DNA of 64,000 bases from positions 2,247,001 through 2,311,000 of the forward strand of contig NZ_LN831776.1 of assembly GCF_000981585.1 (NCBI RefSeq), in the 5' to 3' direction. Shown here in pieces: positions 53,080-62,430 of the stretch (positions are counted from its first letter, which is position 1; each line of letters begins with the position of its first letter). The notes under the pieces were generated by a model that was not told the origin of the DNA, searched no databases, and was given only the letters and a program-made list of their open reading frames with translations. The DNA is from Paenibacillus riograndensis SBR5. Lineage in GTDB: Bacteria > Bacillota > Bacilli > Paenibacillales > Paenibacillaceae. A program made the position numbers and the translations under genes.

Positions 53080-53837
53080 TTTAGGCTTTAGCCAGTTGAG
53101 TGCGTGAAACGCGCGAAACAAAAAACCACCCGCTATGCGGGTGGAGGGATGTAGGGTTTGACCACCAAGACCATTCCGATAAAATTGAGATGTTCAGGCT
53201 CAATTGGAAAGGAATGGTCTTAGATGGCAAACAAGAGCTACAGTTTGGCTCACACAAAGTGGATGTGCAAATACCACATTGTATTCACCCCGAAGTATAG
53301 ACGGAAAGAGATCTATAATCAAGTGAGAAAAGACTTGATCGAAATCTTCAAACGTTTATGTAAATACAAGGGAGTTGATATTATCGAAGGTCACATGATG
53401 CCAGATCATGTACATATGCTCGTAGCGATCCCACCCAAAATCTCAGTATCCTCGTTTATGGGCTATCTGAAGGGGAAGAGCTCCCTGATGATATTTGAGA
53501 AGCATGCCAGCTTAAAGTATAAGTATGGCAATCGCAAATTTTGGGCGGAGGGATACTACGTCAGCACGGTAGGCCTAAATGAAGCCACAGTAGCAAAATA
53601 TATACGTGAACAAGAAGCACATGACCAAGCGATTGATAAATTGAGTGTGAAAGAATACGAAGACCCGTTCAGTAGAAACAGTAGCAAGAAGAAGTAAACC
53701 AGTTTAACTGGTAAGTGAAAGGGACAACAACACTGAGCCTGAACGATTTATTGTCAGGCTAGCGTCTTTAGGCGCAGTTTGGCAACAAGGGGTTATACCC
53801 CAAGAGCAAACCACCCGTTGGACGGGTGGTTCTGATT
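53080..53837 (+). mobile_element. IS200-type insertion sequence, copy 2
   Basis: The same 758-bp element as copy 1, differing at one synonymous position, offset by 3044 bp. It lies behind the T-tract of the second hairpin and interrupts a repeat whose uninterrupted relative is at 51771-51830, which gives a near-empty-site comparison. Confidence 0.9.
53224..53697 (+). CDS. tnpA: IS200/IS605-family transposase TnpA, copy 2
   Basis: A protein identical to copy 1 (157 aa, HUH pair His62/His64, likely nucleophile Tyr126). The only nucleotide change is a silent GTC to GTT in a Val codon. Ribosome site again lies within the leader stem-loop. Confidence 0.95.
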   Translation: MANKSYSLAHTKWMCKYHIVFTPKYRRKEIYNQVRKDLIEIFKRLCKYKGVDIIEGHMMPDHVHMLVAIPPKISVSSFMGYLKGKSSLMIFEKHASLKYKYGNRKFWAEGYYVSTVGLNEATVAKYIREQEAHDQAIDKLSVKEYEDPFSRNSSKKK

Positions 53838-53946
53838 CAGCTAACGAGCAGGATAGTTTAATTAAAGACGTTATCTATTGTCCGTGCCCTATTGAGTTTT
53901 GTTAGAATATTATTAGATTTTTATGAGGCATTAAGGAGGGATTAAG

Positions 53947-54219
53947 TTGAGGATTGTCTTTGCAACAGACTCAGACTATGAATACATACGAAACCGTGAC
54001 CATCATATTTCTGAGAGCTTAATACTGTCAAAAATAAAAGAAAATGAGATATACATTCTGCGAAGTCAGGATGAAAGCAATATCGGATGGATGAGGTATG
54101 GATACTTTTGGGACAACACCCCTTTCATGAACATGATTGTGAACTGGCCCCGGCAAGCAGGCAGTTGTGATCCTTCAACTATAAGGATTGCAGCTGCTTT
54201 GTTTTTTGTATATACATAA
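53947..54219 (+). pseudogene. Truncated GNAT-type acetyltransferase
   Basis: The frame starts with TTG behind AGGAGG and reads MRIVFATDSDYEYIRNRDHH, later EIYILRSQDESNIGWMRYGYFWDNTPFMNMI, the first half of a GNAT fold. After MNMI the sequence becomes unrelated (VNWPRQAGSCDPST and so on), and the acetyl-CoA-binding motif is missing. Probably dead, cut by a rearrangement. Confidence 0.65.
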
Positions 54220-54323
54220 GCATCGTAAGGTTTAATTAAGAATCTAGTAATAAATAAGAGAATTTTAGAAGCTAAAATATATATCATAACAAACCAATCT
54301 AAAAGTATATCAGGAGGATTTTT

Positions 54324-55664
54324 ATGAAAAAGAAGATGGGTATCGCAATTGCTGCTTCTATTATCACTCTAACTAGTTTTACAGGAGGTACTTATGCATC
54401 TTCGAAAGCAGAAGTTTCTGTTACAGCCCCCTACAACACAAATCAGATAGCCGAACAGATAAAATGGTTAGAAGAGCATGCAATGCCATTAAAGACAACG
54501 GATCCAACAGCCTCTCTTCAGGATTTAAGTCCGCTTAAGAATATGATAGGATCAGCTACAATTGTTGGTTTAGGTGAAGCGACGCATGGAGCTCACGAAG
54601 TTTTTACCATGAAGCATCGCATTGTTAATTATTTGGTACATGAAATGGGCTTTAAGGCCTTAGTGTTAGAAGAGGGATGGGACAGAGCATTGGAACTCGA
54701 TCGCTATGTTCTTACGGGTAAAGGGGACCCAAGCCAATATCTAAATCCTGTATTTAACACGAAAGAAATTGTAGATCTGCTTCAATGGATTCGCCAATAT
54801 AATGCTGATCCAAAGCATAAATCCAAAATACGGATCATCGGGATGGATATCCAAAACGTAAACGAGAGTGTTTATAACAATATCCTAGTGTATGTAAAGA
54901 AATACGATTCAAAACTTGCCACTCGTTTCGAACAAAAGATGAAAGGCCTTATTCCTGTAACCAAGGATCTGGATACCTTTGGCGGCCTTAAGAAAGAAAA
55001 AAAGGAGCAATATATTTCAGATGCGAAACAAATCGGTGCTTTATTAGAACAAAATAAAAGTAAACTGAATGGAAAATCCCCAGAGTTCGCATGGATCAAA
55101 CAAAATGCCCGTATTATCGAGCAATTTACGACAATGGTAGCGGCATATCCTGATAACCTGAAAGACTTTTATTTGAAACATGATATTGCCATGTATGAAA
55201 ATGCGAAGTGGACAGAAGAACATGTAGGAAAAACAATCGTATGGGGCCATAATGGGCACGTTTCGAAGACAAACATGATCCCTTTTGTATACCCTAAAGT
55301 AGCTGGGCAGTATTTAGCAGAACATTATGGAAAACGGTATGTATCCATTGGAACATCTGTCTATGAGGGACGTTACAATGTTTATAACAGTAAACAAGAA
55401 TTTGGGCCCTTTGGAACATTAAAATTGGATGACCCGAGTAGTTTTAACTATTCGTTTGGACAAGTCCATTACGACCAGTTTTTTGTTGATTTACGTAAGG
55501 CAAGCGGAGTGACAAAAACGTGGCTAAACGAACAACATCCGATTTTCGCCGGAATAACTACCGTAGGTCCAGATATCCCGACAACTATTGATTTATCATT
55601 AGGTAAAACATTTGATATCATTGTTCAAATTCAGAAAGTGAATCCGTCTCAACTGAACCGATAA
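54324..55664 (+). CDS. Erythromycin-esterase-family secreted protein
   Basis: A 446-aa protein with a signal peptide (MKKKMGIAIAASIITLTSFT, cleavage near TYASS). The Ere-family motif GLGEATHGAHE supplies Glu85 and His88, and later WGHNGHVSK holds another active-site His of the family. Relatives open macrolide rings in Ere enzymes, but many homologs have no known substrate, so resistance cannot be assumed. AGGAGG precedes the ATG. The gene is AT-rich relative to its right-hand neighbours. Confidence 0.9.
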   Translation: MKKKMGIAIAASIITLTSFTGGTYASSKAEVSVTAPYNTNQIAEQIKWLEEHAMPLKTTDPTASLQDLSPLKNMIGSATIVGLGEATHGAHEVFTMKHRIVNYLVHEMGFKALVLEEGWDRALELDRYVLTGKGDPSQYLNPVFNTKEIVDLLQWIRQYNADPKHKSKIRIIGMDIQNVNESVYNNILVYVKKYDSKLATRFEQKMKGLIPVTKDLDTFGGLKKEKKEQYISDAKQIGALLEQNKSKLNGKSPEFAWIKQNARIIEQFTTMVAAYPDNLKDFYLKHDIAMYENAKWTEEHVGKTIVWGHNGHVSKTNMIPFVYPKVAGQYLAEHYGKRYVSIGTSVYEGRYNVYNSKQEFGPFGTLKLDDPSSFNYSFGQVHYDQFFVDLRKASGVTKTWLNEQHPIFAGITTVGPDIPTTIDLSLGKTFDIIVQIQKVNPSQLNR

Positions 55665-55695
55665 GTTGTCGATGAAGTCCTTAAAAGTCGCGTAG

Positions 55696-55812
55696 TTCCG
55701 GCTTAAGAAGGAACGGTCCCAGCTGCTGCAGTGGATTGCAACGCAGATCATTGAAGAGAAGGCCCCGATCACGGTAGAATACGAATGGGTAACTGCAGGC
55801 AATAACTACTAA
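55696..55812 (+). pseudogene. C-terminal remnant of an unidentified protein
   Basis: After an in-frame TAG the frame reads FRLKKERSQLLQWIATQIIE, then EKAPITVEYEWVTAGNNY and a stop. It has normal protein composition but no start or ribosome site. It looks like the end of a gene lost when the segment to the left was inserted or rearranged. I do not recognise the family. Confidence 0.5.
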
Positions 55813-55836
55813 ATCATAATCAAAGGATGAGTATTC

Positions 55837-56502
55837 ATGTCTACTTTTTCTGGCAAAAGCAAGGTTTTTCTATTTCAAGGAGATTCGATTACAGACGGCA
55901 ACCGGGGCCGCGACGAGGACCCTAATCATATTCTGGGCCACAGCTATGCGTATATCATCGGCGGCAGGCTGGGCAATGAGCTTGCGGAGCAGAAGCCGGT
56001 GTTCTATAACCGGGGCATAAGCGGGGACCGGATTTCAGATCTCTATGCCCGCTGGAATGAGGACGCAATCTACCTGAAGCCGGATGTGCTCAGTATTCTG
56101 ATCGGGGTCAATGATCTCTGGAGAATAATGAAGGGCGAGCCCAGCGGGGTAACTGACCGTTTTGAGCGGGCTTACCGCCATGTGCTGGTGGAAACCCGCG
56201 AAGTGCTGCCGCAGACGAAGCTGGTGCTCTGCGAGCCGTTTATCTTGAGAACGGGAGCTCCGGCGGAAGCCTGGGACGAATGGTCGAAGCATATGGCCCA
56301 TTATCAGCAGGTGGTCCGTGCGCTGGCAGAAGAGTTTGGTGCGCTGCATGTTCCGCTGCAGGCCGCCTTCGATGCGGCGGCGTCAAGAGCGGATGCCGCC
56401 TACTGGCTCTGGGACGGCGTCCATCCGACCCATGCCGGCCATGACCTGATTGCTAACGAATGGCTGAGCGCTGCCGGGAAGAGCGGAATTTTGCACGGCT
56501 AA
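55837..56502 (+). CDS. SGNH/GDSL-family hydrolase
   Basis: A 221-aa esterase-type hydrolase. Block I is FQGDSITDGNRG with nucleophile Ser17, block III is GVNDLW and block V is DGVHPTHAGH with Asp193 and His196. No signal peptide, so cytosolic. Relatives include sugar acetylesterases, which would fit a saprophyte that takes up plant oligosaccharides, but the substrate is not shown. A weak AAGGATGAG ribosome site precedes the ATG. Confidence 0.9.
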   Translation: MSTFSGKSKVFLFQGDSITDGNRGRDEDPNHILGHSYAYIIGGRLGNELAEQKPVFYNRGISGDRISDLYARWNEDAIYLKPDVLSILIGVNDLWRIMKGEPSGVTDRFERAYRHVLVETREVLPQTKLVLCEPFILRTGAPAEAWDEWSKHMAHYQQVVRALAEEFGALHVPLQAAFDAAASRADAAYWLWDGVHPTHAGHDLIANEWLSAAGKSGILHG

Positions 56503-56508
56503 GATTCT

Positions 56509-56576
56509 ATTGCACTTCATACCGCAGAATGCGATTTCCGGCAGCATACGGTGCATTCTGCTGCACAAAGTGCAAT
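56509..56576. repeat. Nested inverted repeat
   Basis: ATTGCACTT (56509-56517) is inverted as AAGTGCAAT (56568-56576), and inside it GCAGAATGC (56524-56532) is inverted at 56553-56561. No T-tract follows. AAGTGCAATT also occurs to the right of the IS1182 element (44746 and about 44801). Confidence 0.75.
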
Positions 56577-56749
56577 CACACCGGGTTTTCTCGACAGGTG
56601 ACTCGTAGGGCTCATAGGCGACTCATGGTGAATAGCAAGGTAAACAAGGGCACCCCTTAATATTGAAGGAGTGCTCTGTTTGATGTGCCGTCACACCGGA
56701 TACCCGTTTTTGGGAATAAAGATGAACCAACATTGATATTCTTTTTTTG

Positions 56750-56779
56750 TTGACACCAGCCCGGGATCGGTCGTATGGT
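56750..56779 (+). promoter_or_regulatory. Promoter of the YesM/YesN-type two-component genes
   Basis: TTGACA (56750-56755), 18 bp, TATGGT (56774-56779). If real, it excludes the ATG at 56775 as the kinase start and supports the ATG at 56892. Confidence 0.5.
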
Positions 56780-56891
56780 ACAGGGGATGAAAGCTGGCTG
56801 CCCCATGTCCAATCCTCCGAATGCACGGGGGCATGCGCTGGTTGCCGGGGAGCTGGCGAAATTTCTGCTGTGGGAAGGGGAGAAGGCATCC

Positions 56892-58721
56892 ATGAAGCTT
56901 TTGAGACAATGGGGCGGCCTGATCTGGAGCAAGTGGAGTGAACGTTTTTATCAGGTGTCCATCAAGCAGCGGGTGCTTATCTCTTTTATCGTATTGATAA
57001 CGCTGTCAATCAGCGCCATGGGCGTTCTGACCTACCGGATAGCCGGGAAGGAAATTCAGAATAATGCGTTTGATACCAGCAAGGAGACGGTGGACAAAAC
57101 CCTGCAGCTGCTGGACTACCGGCTGAATGATGTGGCGATGTCGGTCCAGTCCCTGATGCTGAGCGATGCTTACAGGCAGATGATGATTGATGTGCAGGCT
57201 CATGATGTGACGAACTATTATGTTCATTTATCCGAAATGCAGTACGTTCTCTCGCAGGCCACCTTCAATGAGCCGATGATTGAGAACGTTCTTATAGCGA
57301 CGCCGATCGGCGATTTTTATTCCACCACACAGGTCCGTGCGCAGGATAATTCGTTCTACGGCTCGGAGTTGTACGACAACAGCAAAAAAAGCCCCGGCGG
57401 CTATTGGGCCAAAGGCCATTACGACCGGCTGTTCACCGGCAGCCAGCGGGTGGTTTCCTTTGTCGTGCGGGGGATTTATGAGAATACGCCTATTACCAAT
57501 GTCTTCATTGTGGTCAACCTCAGGGAGAATAAAATCGCCTCACTGCTTGGCCAGGGCACATCCGGGAATGACCGGAAATATCTGCTTCTGAATACGGAAG
57601 GAGAGACGGTAGTGCAGACAGGCTGGCCTGCCAAGGGGGAACCCCCAAAGGACCCGGAATTTCTGCAGGACAGCACGGCGGACAGCGAGGGCAATTTCTT
57701 TTATCCTTTTGAAGGAGAGAATTATCTGGTCAATTATAAGCAGTCGGCGGTTGCGCCGAACTGGATTCTCGCCGGGATGCAGTCCAAGGATCAGGTGTTG
57801 GGACAGCTCAAGGGTGTGCAGCGGGCGGTTCTGTATGTGATTCTTGTTTTTCTGCTGACGACGTGGTTTTTCTCGAACAAGCTGACGGCTGCACTGCTCC
57901 GGCCCTTGTTCAAGCTGAGCAGGCTGATGCGCCGGGTGGAGGAGAACCAGCTGAGCGTTTCATTTGAGAGTAAATATAACGACGAAATCGCCCAGGTAGG
58001 GTTCCAGTTCAACCGGATGATGACGGAGATCAAAACGCTGATCGAAGATGTGCGCCAGAAGGAAAAAGACAAACGCCATGCGGAGATCCGGGCACTGACT
58101 GCGCAGATGGAGCCACATTTTCTGTACAACACGCTCAATACGATCTACTGCAAATCCGTGATGGGCGAAAATGATGATGTCAACGAGATGATCCTCGCTT
58201 TATCGCAAATGTTCCAGCTGGGGCTTGGCGGCGGCCAGGATCTGATTACGCTGGAGGACGAGCTTTCGCATGTGCAGCAATATTGCGCCATCCAGCAAAA
58301 ATGCTATGAGAATCTGTTCGAGTACCATGCCGAAGCGGAAGAGGAGGAGCTTTTGTCCTTCCCTATTCCCAAAATACTGCTGCAGCCGCTTGTAGAGAAC
58401 AGCATCCAGCACGGGTTCTCGGACCGGCGGAGCGGCGGCTGCATCCAAGTGCGGATTTCGCTGGAGCAGTCCATGCTGCATATTGTGGTGGAGGATAACG
58501 GCAAAGGCATGGATGCCGCCAAAGTGGAGCAGGGAATGGCCAAACGGGAGATTTCGAAAAAAGGCTACGCCCTGGTCAATATCAGGCACCGGCTCCAGCT
58601 GTACTATGGCGATGAGGCACGGATGGAGCTGTCCGGCCAGGCGGGCGTGGGCTCGCGCACAGATCTGTGGATACCGCTTAGCCCGCTGAGGGAAGAGGGA
58701 GGAAATTATGGAATATCCTGA
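56892..58721 (+). CDS. YesM-family sensor histidine kinase
   Basis: A 609-aa membrane kinase. A transmembrane helix (about 28-48), an extracellular sensor of about 245 residues and a second helix (about 310-330) are followed by HAMP. The kinase core has phospho-acceptor His409 in QMEPHFLYNTLNT, then HATPase boxes LVENSIQHGF and VEDNGKGM. The frame opens earlier, but AGAAGG lies six bases before ATG 56892. It overlaps the response regulator by 14 bases. The pair presumably senses an extracellular sugar and switches on the importer at 60993. Confidence 0.92.
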   Translation: MKLLRQWGGLIWSKWSERFYQVSIKQRVLISFIVLITLSISAMGVLTYRIAGKEIQNNAFDTSKETVDKTLQLLDYRLNDVAMSVQSLMLSDAYRQMMIDVQAHDVTNYYVHLSEMQYVLSQATFNEPMIENVLIATPIGDFYSTTQVRAQDNSFYGSELYDNSKKSPGGYWAKGHYDRLFTGSQRVVSFVVRGIYENTPITNVFIVVNLRENKIASLLGQGTSGNDRKYLLLNTEGETVVQTGWPAKGEPPKDPEFLQDSTADSEGNFFYPFEGENYLVNYKQSAVAPNWILAGMQSKDQVLGQLKGVQRAVLYVILVFLLTTWFFSNKLTAALLRPLFKLSRLMRRVEENQLSVSFESKYNDEIAQVGFQFNRMMTEIKTLIEDVRQKEKDKRHAEIRALTAQMEPHFLYNTLNTIYCKSVMGENDDVNEMILALSQMFQLGLGGGQDLITLEDELSHVQQYCAIQQKCYENLFEYHAEAEEEELLSFPIPKILLQPLVENSIQHGFSDRRSGGCIQVRISLEQSMLHIVVEDNGKGMDAAKVEQGMAKREISKKGYALVNIRHRLQLYYGDEARMELSGQAGVGSRTDLWIPLSPLREEGGNYGIS

Positions 58722-60333
58722 AGTGAAACCAGTTAAAATCTGCGTTATCGATGATATTAAAAGTGTGGTGGATATGATCACCCGCAAGCCGCAGTGGCAG
58801 GAGTACGGCATCGAGGTGGCCGGCACAGCGCTCGACGGGGAAGAAGGGCTGCAGATGGTCCGGGAAATGAAGCCCGACATTGTGCTTACAGATATCCGCA
58901 TGCCGCGTATGGACGGCCTGGAGATGACCCGGGCGATTCTGGAGTTTGCCCCGCACTGTAAAATTATTATTCTCAGCGCATACTCGGAGTTCTCCTATGC
59001 CCAGCAGGCGATTCGGCTGGGGGCGATGGATTTTGTCAAAAAGCCCTTCTCGCTGGAGGAGATAGTGAACGTCGTGCTGAAAGCCAAGGCGCTGTGCCTG
59101 CAGGAACGTGAGGAGCAGGAAAAGATCATGGCCATGCAGGCCCAGATCAAAGAGAGCCTGCCGATTCTGCGCCAGGAGTATTTGACCTTCCTGATGCAGC
59201 ACAGGACAACGGAGCCGAGTGCAAAAGCCCGCTGGGAGTATCTTGGCATTCCGCTGGCGCAGAAGAATTTCACAGTGTTTATCGTGGAGATTGACCATTT
59301 TGCCGAGAAATACGGCCGCCAGCCGGTGCAGGAAATCGAGCTGATCCGCTTCAGCCTGCAAAATATACTGGAGGAGACGATCCATGCCTGGACGCAGGGA
59401 GTCATCTTCCGCGAGGCGACGAACCGCTATGTCTGCATCATCAACGGGGGTGACCCTCATGCTGCCGGGCTGATCACGGAAGCCTGCTGTGCGAATGTCA
59501 GCCGTTATTCCCGCTGCACGGTTTCGATCGGGGTGGGACTCTGCGTGGCTGCGATCCATGAGCTGGCGGATTCTTACGCACAGGCGCTCAGCGCGCTGGC
59601 ATATCATTTCTATACCGGTGGAAACGCTGTGTACAGTTACGCGAGCATCGTGCATAAACCCCGGGCCGCGAGCCATTATTCCGTTACCGCCGAACAGGAA
59701 TTTCTTTTTGCACTGCGTTCAGGCAACCGTGAGAAAAGCCGGCTGGTGCTGCAGCAGATTTTCGATGAGCTGCTGCAGCTCGACCCGCTGCCTGCCCCGC
59801 AGTATGTGGAGAACATCGGCTACGAGCTGTCCTTCAAAATCTGCCGGGTCATGCTGGAGCTGTTCCCCTATGAGAAGGTCCAGCCGCTGGAGCAGCAGGT
59901 GAACCAGCTGAAGAACCGCCTGCATCCTTCACTGCAGGAGATCCGCTCCCTGCTCGAAGGATTATGCGCCGAGGCCTGCCGCTGGATTGAGGAAGAGCGT
60001 TCGGTCGAATCCACCCGGATTATCCAGCAGGCCAAGGCCTACATTTGCGCCAATCTGCACACCAGCCTGACGCTGGAGCAGGTGGCGAAGCAGATCAGCC
60101 TCAGCCAGGGCTATTTCTCGAACCTGTTCAAGAAGGTGTCAGGCATCTCCTTTCAGCAGTTCGTCATGCACGAGAAGATGGAGAAGGCCAAGACCATGCT
60201 GATTGAAGGGATGCAGGTGCAGGAAATCGCTATGGAGCTCGGCTACGAGCACCGCCGCTACTTCAGCGAGGTGTTCAAGAAATACACTGACATGACCCCG
60301 TCGGAGTTCAAGATTTCATATCTCGGCAGGTGA
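58708..60333 (+). CDS. YesN-family response regulator with AraC-type HTH
   Basis: A 541-aa response regulator. The receiver domain has Asp15, Asp16, the phospho-acceptor Asp62 (VLTDIRMPRMDG) and Lys112 in FVKKPF. A middle region of about 300 residues, which resembles a degenerate cyclase-like domain, leads to the AraC double HTH in the last 100 residues (LEQVAKQISLSQGYFSNLFKK and later EIAMELGYEHRRYFSEVFKKY). GGGAGGAAA precedes the ATG. It likely activates the downstream importer. Confidence 0.93.
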   Translation: MEYPEVKPVKICVIDDIKSVVDMITRKPQWQEYGIEVAGTALDGEEGLQMVREMKPDIVLTDIRMPRMDGLEMTRAILEFAPHCKIIILSAYSEFSYAQQAIRLGAMDFVKKPFSLEEIVNVVLKAKALCLQEREEQEKIMAMQAQIKESLPILRQEYLTFLMQHRTTEPSAKARWEYLGIPLAQKNFTVFIVEIDHFAEKYGRQPVQEIELIRFSLQNILEETIHAWTQGVIFREATNRYVCIINGGDPHAAGLITEACCANVSRYSRCTVSIGVGLCVAAIHELADSYAQALSALAYHFYTGGNAVYSYASIVHKPRAASHYSVTAEQEFLFALRSGNREKSRLVLQQIFDELLQLDPLPAPQYVENIGYELSFKICRVMLELFPYEKVQPLEQQVNQLKNRLHPSLQEIRSLLEGLCAEACRWIEEERSVESTRIIQQAKAYICANLHTSLTLEQVAKQISLSQGYFSNLFKKVSGISFQQFVMHEKMEKAKTMLIEGMQVQEIAMELGYEHRRYFSEVFKKYTDMTPSEFKISYLGR

Positions 60334-60509
60334 AGTAAAGCGGGAGCCACGTGAGCCGCGTACGTTGAAAGGGGGAGCGGGAGCGCCTTCGCGGACCGTG
60401 CTCAGAAATTGCGGAAATAACGGCAGAAATGCCGTAATAGGCTTGCCATGGGTAGCATCAGAAGTTTGTGTAAGAAGCATTGAGTATCTTCTCGGCTTCG
60501 TTGGCTGGG

Positions 60510-60696
60510 TTAGGTGGAAAAAGGTTAACTAATTTACTCAAGCATCATGCTTCTCCGCAATTTAAGTGGAAAAAGGTTAACTAATTCAGCTCATTTCGCT
60601 CCTGACGTAGTAATGATGCCTAAATAAGTTTCCTTTTTCCACTTAGATCTCAAAATTGTTGATTTGGGTGAGAAATAAGTTCCCTTTTTCCACTTG
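60510..60696. repeat. Interspersed repeat: two direct and two inverted GTGGAAAAAG motifs
   Basis: Forward copies GTGGAAAAAGGTTAACTAAT are at 60514 and 60566, and inverted copies (TAAGTTTCCTTTTTCCACTT and a close variant) at about 60624 and 60675. The order matches the block at 9029-9213. No gene is supported from 60334 to 60992; a further hairpin ACGGGGATGGAC with GTCCATCCCCGT lies at 60822-60864. Confidence 0.78.
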
Positions 60697-60914
60697 CTGA
60701 CCGGGTGATGTATAAGCTGAAGGGGGCACCAAACCGCCCCCTACCGCCCCAGCGCAGCGTCGCCGCCGGGCCAACGCGGACCGCGCCGCCCGTGAGATGG
60801 GCGCTCTATAATTTACGAACCCACGGGGATGGACGATCCGCTGATGCTGCGGGGTCCATCCCCGTTTGGCGTGGAGTCCAGCAAATTTCTGCCCTTAATG
60901 TGGGTTTACCCGCA

Positions 60915-60943
60915 TTATGCAGATGCATGGCCTGCCCTATAAT
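60915..60943 (+). promoter_or_regulatory. Activator-type promoter of the second sugar importer
   Basis: A perfect -10 TATAAT (60938-60943) is paired with a poor -35 (TTATGC, 60915-60920) at 17 bp. Good -10 with weak -35 is what an activator-dependent promoter looks like, in keeping with the AraC-type regulator upstream. Confidence 0.5.
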
Positions 60944-60992
60944 CAGGGTGTAAGGCAAACACAGCTTTGAACATTTAAGGGGGCTAACAGAA

Positions 60993-62390
60993 ATGAAGAA
61001 ACAACTGCTTCTGACTTCACTAAGCGCGGTACTGGCATTCGGCCTGGCCGCTTGCGGCAACTCCAATACCGCTGAAAATTCCGGAGAGGCCTCAAACGCG
61101 GGGAAAACATCAGACGCGGGAGCGGCATCGGGCGAAAAAACCAAAATCACTTACTGGACGGGTGACCGCCATGACGCTGAATTTGTGAAAGAGAAGGTAG
61201 CCGAATTCAACAAAACGAACACCGACGGCATTGAGGTGGAGCTGGTTGTCAAGGGTGACGATTTCGATACTGCACTGGACCTGTCCTTTCAGACTTCCGA
61301 CTCTCCGGATGTAATCCGGGTGAAGGAGAACACCATCGGCACCTTTTATAAAAAAGAGTATCTCGCTCCAATCGATGAATATCTGTCAGATGACATGAAG
61401 GCGAAATTTCCAGAGATGACGGATCTGAACATCTTTGACGGCAAACGCTACAGTCTGCCGAACTACGGGACAACCATGCGCCTGATCTACAACAAGGATC
61501 TGTTTGCCAAAGCGGGGGTTACGAATCCTCCAACCACTCTGCAGGAATTGGTGGATACCGCCAAGAAGCTGACTGCTGCGGGCAAAGCGGACGGCGCTTA
61601 CGGCTTTGCACAGAATTTCAAAAGTCCGGCCAGCGCATTTGGGCGTTCGGCCCGTGTCATTGCTGAGATGAGCGGGTTCGGCGGCTTTGGTTATGATTTC
61701 AAAACAGCACGTTTTGACTTCAGCGGCTTCAAGCCCATTATTGAGGCCTTCAAGCAGATCAGGGACGACGGCAGCATGCTGCCGGGTGTGGAATCGCTGG
61801 ATATCGACCCGCTGCGGGCACAGTTTGCCGAAGGCAAGATCGGGATGTACCTCAGCTACTCCTCAGAACCTGGCGTTTACAGCACACAGTTTCCGGCCAA
61901 AATCGACTGGGCTGCGGCACCCGCTCCAACGATTGACGGCAAGGTCAAGGGAGCTTCCGGCTTCCTCGGCGGACAATGGCTGGCTCTGAGCTCCAAGTCC
62001 AAGCATAAGGATGCTGCCTGGAAGTTCATGGAGTACATGTACAGCGATCAAATGCTGACAACCTATCAGGAAAAAGGCTTTGGCATCTCGATGGTTCCTT
62101 CCATCAGCGCTGCAGCCAAAACACCGGAGGTCAACGGTATCGAAGGTTTCCTGCCGAACCAATATGACGGCGTATGGCCGGTATATCCATCAGTGGCGCC
62201 AGAAGGCATGAAATCAGATGACGCTTTCTTCAAATACATGCTGAACGGCGGAGATTTGGATGCCACCATCTCCGATCTGAACAAGCGCTACAACGCTGCA
62301 CTGGATGATGCGATCAAAAATGACGGCCTGAAGGCAGAACCGGACCCAAGTTTTGACCCGGCCGCGCTTGCCGGCAAATTTGCCAAATAA
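60993..62390 (+). CDS. Sugar ABC transporter substrate-binding lipoprotein
   Basis: A 465-aa binding protein of the solute-binding family 1. The signal peptide ends at lipobox LAAC (Cys21), followed by a flexible Ser/Ala/Gly-rich linker of about 25 residues, then TKITYWTGDRHDAEFVKEKVAEFN. AAGGGGG precedes the ATG. It follows the YesM/YesN pair, which suggests induction by its own ligand. Ligand unknown; no glycosidase is next to it in the window. Confidence 0.93.
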   Translation: MKKQLLLTSLSAVLAFGLAACGNSNTAENSGEASNAGKTSDAGAASGEKTKITYWTGDRHDAEFVKEKVAEFNKTNTDGIEVELVVKGDDFDTALDLSFQTSDSPDVIRVKENTIGTFYKKEYLAPIDEYLSDDMKAKFPEMTDLNIFDGKRYSLPNYGTTMRLIYNKDLFAKAGVTNPPTTLQELVDTAKKLTAAGKADGAYGFAQNFKSPASAFGRSARVIAEMSGFGGFGYDFKTARFDFSGFKPIIEAFKQIRDDGSMLPGVESLDIDPLRAQFAEGKIGMYLSYSSEPGVYSTQFPAKIDWAAAPAPTIDGKVKGASGFLGGQWLALSSKSKHKDAAWKFMEYMYSDQMLTTYQEKGFGISMVPSISAAAKTPEVNGIEGFLPNQYDGVWPVYPSVAPEGMKSDDAFFKYMLNGGDLDATISDLNKRYNAALDDAIKNDGLKAEPDPSFDPAALAGKFAK

Positions 62391-62430
62391 GTTAAGGCAA
62401 GCTAATTCGAGCGGTTTATAGAGATGACCT

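Noticed and set aside
51988..55664. Antibiotic-resistance island (APH-type kinase plus erythromycin-esterase-type protein)
   Set aside because: Both belong to broad families in which most members are not resistance enzymes; the sequence alone does not show activity on antibiotics.
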